Assembly (NCBI GenBank): GCA_017449415.1
Contig: JAFSJO010000058.1
Coordinates: 1-44,366, forward strand
Direction: 5' to 3'
Origin: Synergistaceae bacterium
Lineage (GTDB): Bacteria; Synergistota; Synergistia; Synergistales; Aminobacteriaceae
DNA length: 44,366 nucleotides
Position numbers and translations under genes: made by a program
Notes under the pieces: model-generated
Databases searched by the model: none
Told to the model about the DNA's origin: nothing
The model's input: only the letters and a program-made list of their open reading frames with translations
In this document: piece by piece, positions 41,177-44,366 of the stretch
Numbering within the stretch: position 1 is the stretch's first letter
Layout of the letters: every line of letters starts with the position of its first letter

Positions 41177-42595
41177 ATGATATTTTTGGAAGCAAATATT
41201 TTTCTCGAGCGTGAACCTGTGGGCAAGCTGATGGCGCGTTACGCTGTGCCTCTGATAGTGTCGCTGCTGGTGGCGGCTCTGTACAACATCGTCGACCAGA
41301 TATTCATCGCCAACGCGGATTATCTCGGCTCGAATGGCAACGCCGCTAATAACGTCGTCTTCCCGATGACGGTCATAGCTCTGGCGTTCACGCTGATGAT
41401 CGGCGACGGAGTTTGCGCTTTCGTGAGCATGTCGCTGGGAGCGCGAGAGGCCAAGCAAGCCGGGGACAGCGTAGGGAGCGCGGCTCTTCTCTCCTCGACG
41501 TGTGGGGTGATAATCGCGGCGATATATTACCTCTTTCGCGACGAGCTTGTTACGTTTTTCGGAGGTCGTGTCAACGATGAGACGTTTCGGCTCGCGGTCG
41601 AGTACTTCACTTTCATCATTCCCGGGATCCCGTTCTATGTCTTTGGTCAGGCTATGAACCCCGTGATCTCAGCCGACGGCAGTCCAAATTACGTCATGCT
41701 CTCGACCTTAACCGGCGCGATGATAAATATAATTCTCGATCCGATTTTTATCTTCGTGTTCCATTGGGGAATGATGGGCGCGGCTGTCGCTACGATCATG
41801 GGACAGATATTCACGGCGTTCATGTCGCTGCTTTACATCACTCGCAAGATGAAGGCTGTGAAGTTCTCGCGAGCCAACCTCCATTACAACTTGCCACTGA
41901 TGAAAAGATATTTGCCGCTTGGAATGTGCAGTTTCCTTTCGCAGGTCTCGTTGGTCATCAGCGTAGCTTCCGTGAACATCATGATACACAAATATGGCGC
42001 GTTAGATCCCGTCTTCGGTCAGCCGGAGTTCTCGCAAATTCCGATGGCCGTCATTGGGATCGTGATGAAATTTTTCCAGATAGTGATCTCGATCGTTGTC
42101 GGCCTCTCGGCGAGCTGTACCCCGATAGTCGGCTTCAATGTCGGAGCGCAGCGTCCTGACCGCGTCAAGAGCCTCTTCAGCCTGCTACTGGTCTGCGAGA
42201 CTGTGATCGGCTTCGTTGCGTTCGTAATCGTTGAATTTTTCCCGGCGAGCATAGCGTCGCTGTTCGGAGCCTCCGGCGAGAGCGTTTATTACGCCGCTTT
42301 CACTGTGAAATGTTTCAGAGTTTATCTCTGCCTGATAATCTTCGCGTGCGTGAACAAAGCCGCTTTCATTTTCATTCAGGCGATGGGTCGGCCTTACATC
42401 TCGGCGGGGCTGTCGATGGTTCGAGAAATAATTTTCGGCGCAGGTCTCACGATCATCATGCCGATATTCATGGGACTTGACGGCGTGTTGTGGTCGATGC
42501 CGGCGAGCGACGGCCTCACGTTCATAATCTCGCTGATCGTCATCGCTATGATCTATCGCGAGCTGAACTCCGGGCTGTTGAGGTCTCACGCTTGA
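41177..42595 (+). CDS. MATE family efflux transporter (second copy)
   Basis: 472 residues from the ATG at 41177, 27 bases after the hairpin T-run. An AAAGGA lies very close before it, so the exact start is unsure; an ATG at 41150 inside the T-run is rejected. MATE marks: VPLIVSLLVAALYNIVDQIFIAN (first helix), IGDGVCAFVSMSLGAREAKQAG, IIPGIPFYVFGQAMNPVISADGSPNY (about 145-170), and GLSASCTPIVGFNVGAQRPDRVK in the second half. MepA/VmrA-like. It and the other MATE gene (34611-35978) differ clearly in sequence. Converges with rarA, overlapping it by ten bases at the 3' ends. Confidence 0.9.
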   Translation: MIFLEANIFLEREPVGKLMARYAVPLIVSLLVAALYNIVDQIFIANADYLGSNGNAANNVVFPMTVIALAFTLMIGDGVCAFVSMSLGAREAKQAGDSVGSAALLSSTCGVIIAAIYYLFRDELVTFFGGRVNDETFRLAVEYFTFIIPGIPFYVFGQAMNPVISADGSPNYVMLSTLTGAMINIILDPIFIFVFHWGMMGAAVATIMGQIFTAFMSLLYITRKMKAVKFSRANLHYNLPLMKRYLPLGMCSFLSQVSLVISVASVNIMIHKYGALDPVFGQPEFSQIPMAVIGIVMKFFQIVISIVVGLSASCTPIVGFNVGAQRPDRVKSLFSLLLVCETVIGFVAFVIVEFFPASIASLFGASGESVYYAAFTVKCFRVYLCLIIFACVNKAAFIFIQAMGRPYISAGLSMVREIIFGAGLTIIMPIFMGLDGVLWSMPASDGLTFIISLIVIAMIYRELNSGLLRSHA

Positions 42596-43893
42596 AAGTT
42601 CGCTTTCCAGTTCTTAATCTGTTCGAGCCGTTTCTTGTAATGAGCTTCGCTGCCTTGGTCAGTCGGCTGATAATACTCGCGTCCGAGCAGTGCGTCAGGA
42701 AGACACTTCATATCCGTAACTTTATTCTCGAAGTCGTGCGCGAACTTGTAACCCTTGCCGTATTCAAGCTCCCGCATTAATCTTGTCGGAGCGTTGCGGA
42801 TATGGAGCGGGACAGGTTCAGCGAGGCTGTTCAGAGCGTCTTTCTTGGCGGCATTGTAAGCGACATCGAGCGCGTTCGACTTTGGAGCTATCGACATATG
42901 CACGACAGCCTGAGTTAGATGAACGTTACATTCCGGCATACCGAGGAAGTGGCAAGCCTGATACGCAGCCACGGCCATCGACAGCGCACCCGGTTCAGCA
43001 AGCCCGATATCCTCACTAGCGAACCTCACGAGCCTGCGGGCAACATACAAAGGATCTTCGCCGGCCTCCAACATTCGAGCGAGCCAATAGACCGCCGCGT
43101 CAGGGTCGGAGTTCCTCATGGACTTGTGAAGAGCCGATATGAGGTTGTAATGTTCCTCGCCGTCCTTGTCATAGAGAAGCGACTTTCGCGAGGTGCATTG
43201 CTCCAAAATTTCCTGAGTAATGATGATCTTGCCGTCGGAATTTTCTTCGCTGTTCATCGCCGTCATTTCCAACAGTGAGAGAGCGGCGCGTGCGTCTCCG
43301 TTCGAGAATACAGCGATCGCCCTGAGGATATCATCGTCGGCAAAAAAATTTTCCCCCAAGACTTTCAAGGCTCGCTGCAGAAGCTTCACAACGTCATCAG
43401 GATCGAGGGACTTCAACACGAAGACTTTGCACCGCGAGAGCAACGCTCCGTTAATCTCGAACGATGGATTTTCGGTCGTTGCGCCGATCAAGATGATGCT
43501 GCCTTTCTCGACGAACGGTAGGAAAGCGTCCTGTTGAGCCTTGTTGAAGCGGTGTATCTCATCAACAAAGACGATAGTACGCTCGCCGAAATTTTTGTTG
43601 GCCTCGGCTTGCTTCATGATGTCGCGGATCTCTTTGATGCCGCTGGTAACGGCCGAGAAATTTATGAAAGTCGCCTGCGTCCTCCGTGCAATGATGCTTG
43701 CGAGTGTGGTCTTGCCCACGCCCGGCGGCCCCCAAAAGATCATCGAAGGTATCTTGTCGCTCTCGATGATGCGGCGAAGGATTTTGCCCGGCGCGATAAG
43801 ATGCTCTTGGCCTGCAAACTCTTCGAGGGTCTGAGGTCTCATTCGGGCGGCTAAAGGCTCGTCGGAGGGGGTTGAGAATAGTGTCTTGTTCAT
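42586..43893 (-). CDS. rarA: Replication-associated recombination protein A
   Basis: AAA+ ATPase (MgsA/RarA/Mgs1) acting at stalled forks. 435 residues, normal. N-terminus LAARMRPQTLEEFAGQEHLI (15-34), Walker A FWGPPGVGKTTLASIIA (about 53-69), Walker B IVFVDEIHRFNKAQQDAFLPF (about 108-128; split), sensor-1 LIGATTENPSFE, and the C-terminal tetramerisation part AGEDPLYVARRLVRFASEDIGLA and a final PLHIRNAPTRLMRELEYGKGYKFAHDF region. The start ATG at 43893 has no clear Shine-Dalgarno; translation may be coupled to the upstream toxin remnant, whose stop lies 5 bases before. Confidence 0.95.
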   Translation of the reverse strand: MNKTLFSTPSDEPLAARMRPQTLEEFAGQEHLIAPGKILRRIIESDKIPSMIFWGPPGVGKTTLASIIARRTQATFINFSAVTSGIKEIRDIMKQAEANKNFGERTIVFVDEIHRFNKAQQDAFLPFVEKGSIILIGATTENPSFEINGALLSRCKVFVLKSLDPDDVVKLLQRALKVLGENFFADDDILRAIAVFSNGDARAALSLLEMTAMNSEENSDGKIIITQEILEQCTSRKSLLYDKDGEEHYNLISALHKSMRNSDPDAAVYWLARMLEAGEDPLYVARRLVRFASEDIGLAEPGALSMAVAAYQACHFLGMPECNVHLTQAVVHMSIAPKSNALDVAYNAAKKDALNSLAEPVPLHIRNAPTRLMRELEYGKGYKFAHDFENKVTDMKCLPDALLGREYYQPTDQGSEAHYKKRLEQIKNWKANFQA

Positions 43894-43897
43894 AATG

Positions 43898-44025
43898 TTA
43901 TCTAAATCTAAAGTCTATTCCGGCCTGTTTCATGATGGCGTTCGCGGTAAAACGCGATTTGATTTTGCCGTCAACTTCAGCCAACCATCTGCACCCTGTC
44001 GCGCCTTTCCGATACGAAATTCAGA
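43898..44025 (-). pseudogene. C-terminal remnant of a HicA-type toxin
   Basis: A short open stretch overlapping the end of the DUF1902 gene in another frame, about 42 codons. It reads KIKSRFTANAIMKQAGID near its end, like the C-terminal part of the HicA toxins that have KSRHTANAIL-AGI. The usual HicA N-terminal part with the catalytic G-S-H is absent: the corresponding position reads GCRWL. No ATG heads it, and a stop lies just upstream. Therefore an eroded toxin behind an intact antitoxin. It was missed by longest-ORF methods because it is short. Confidence 0.6.
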
Positions 44026-44201
44026 TCGCAGTAATCGACTTTGATGTTTTCGATTTCAAGAAGCTCCGGCACGATGTATTTCACTCGTTCCACAAGCGCG
44101 TCAAAGGAGCCTGACTCCAGCGCAAGCCCCGGCAAGTCCTCACTAGTCGCTGACCAGACAGCCGCGTCGCTGTCCCAAAACAATTTTATTTTACATTCCA
44201 T
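43977..44201 (-). CDS. DUF1902 / HicB-like antitoxin
   Basis: 74 residues: KLFWDSDAAVWSATSEDLPGLALES (5-29) and FDALVERVKYIVPELLEI are the DUF1902 hallmark (a half-HicB fold that neutralises HicA toxins in several bacteria). The C-terminal FVSERRDR is usual for the family. It lies 6 bases after the UvrC-like gene and next to a HicA remnant. Could still act as a DNA-binding regulator or be a stranded antitoxin. Confidence 0.82.
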   Translation of the reverse strand: MECKIKLFWDSDAAVWSATSEDLPGLALESGSFDALVERVKYIVPELLEIENIKVDYCDLNFVSERRDRVQMVG

Positions 44202-44207
44202 GATTTT

Positions 44208-44366
44208 TTATTCCTCACTTTCATTAAGCTCTTCGAGAATTTTCTTCGCGAACTTCGGCCCGATGCCCGGCACTGTCTGAAGCTCCTCAGGGGTCAGCTT
44301 GGCGATCTTGCTCGTTGAACCGAACTTCACGAGAAGCTCCGTGGCTTTCTTGCGTCCGATCCCGGC
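44208..44366 (-). CDS. UvrC-like helix-hairpin-helix protein, C-terminal end
   Basis: Only the last 52 codons are in the window. They hold two helix-hairpin-helix motifs, AGIGRKKATELLVKFGS and VPGIGPKFAKKILEEL, in the arrangement found at the C-terminus of the excinuclease subunit UvrC. The identification fits the neighbour rarA (DNA repair) but other (HhH)2 proteins end similarly. The stop TAA is at 44210-44208, and the GTGAGGA heptamer word sits just before it. Confidence 0.6.
   Translation of the reverse strand, partial: AGIGRKKATELLVKFGSTSKIAKLTPEELQTVPGIGPKFAKKILEELNESEE

Overview
The window is 44.4 kb of tightly packed bacterial chromosome. It holds about 41 protein genes, with no rRNA, tRNA, CRISPR array, insertion sequence or prophage that I can see. 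The organism is a Gram-negative-type (diderm) anaerobe. It has a 3-deoxy-manno-octulosonate (KDO) pathway for LPS, a B12-dependent class II ribonucleotide reductase, a membrane pyrophosphatase, several Na+-coupled carriers, an FchA/FolD one-carbon pair and DUF362 proteins. Together these point to a Synergistota-like lineage, but that is inference; no phylogenetic marker was tested. The longest gap without a gene (11026-11281, 256 bases) is described; no gap exceeds 300 bases.

Layout. 1-1245: C-terminal part of a membrane pyrophosphatase. 1287-3387 (-): an AT-richer glycan pair, one member broken. 3463-11025 (+): DUF362-ferredoxin protein, small DUF2007-like protein, CGGC protein, NhaC antiporter, exported DUF362 protein, YraQ-type permease, exported unknown, PutP-type symporter. 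11282-14703 (+): RNase Y, YmdB phosphodiesterase, GT4 glycosyltransferase. 14707-18350 (-): ELM1-like protein, KdsB, KdsD, KdsA. 18420-25723 (-): aldolase, NrdJ, exported 563-aa unknown, TpiA, Pgk, then glycerate 2-kinase to 27025. 27092-29899 (+): FchA, FolD, aspartate kinase. 30010-34452 (+): class II GalT, DUF4432 epimerase-like, glutathione peroxidase, thioredoxin, orphan TRAP binding protein. 34611-42595 (+): MATE exporter, thioesterase, DUF349 repeat protein, ankyrin protein, Gmd, ManC, second MATE exporter. 42586-44366 (-): RarA, a HicA toxin remnant, a DUF1902 antitoxin, and the end of a UvrC-like gene.

The most unusual feature is a family of heptanucleotide arrays, unit GTKAGGR (GTGAGGA / GTTAGGA / GTTAGGG), at eleven gene junctions. 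Most start on or just after a stop codon and read in the orientation of the gene that has just ended. Each unit carries a stop codon (TGA or TAG) followed by a Shine-Dalgarno core (GGAG), and because 7 is not a multiple of 3 a run of units puts stops in all frames. Some arrays encode the last residues of a protein, one holds the stop codons of two convergent genes, two supply the Shine-Dalgarno of the next gene, and one forms a terminator-like hairpin.

Functional themes: Na+ and pyrophosphate bioenergetics (pyrophosphatase, NhaC, PutP), envelope sugars (KDO, GDP-mannose, glycosyltransferases), lower glycolysis (aldolase, TpiA, Pgk, glycerate kinase), one-carbon metabolism in which FolD has apparently lost its cyclohydrolase lysine beside a dedicated cyclohydrolase, and oxidative defence (glutathione peroxidase, thioredoxin).
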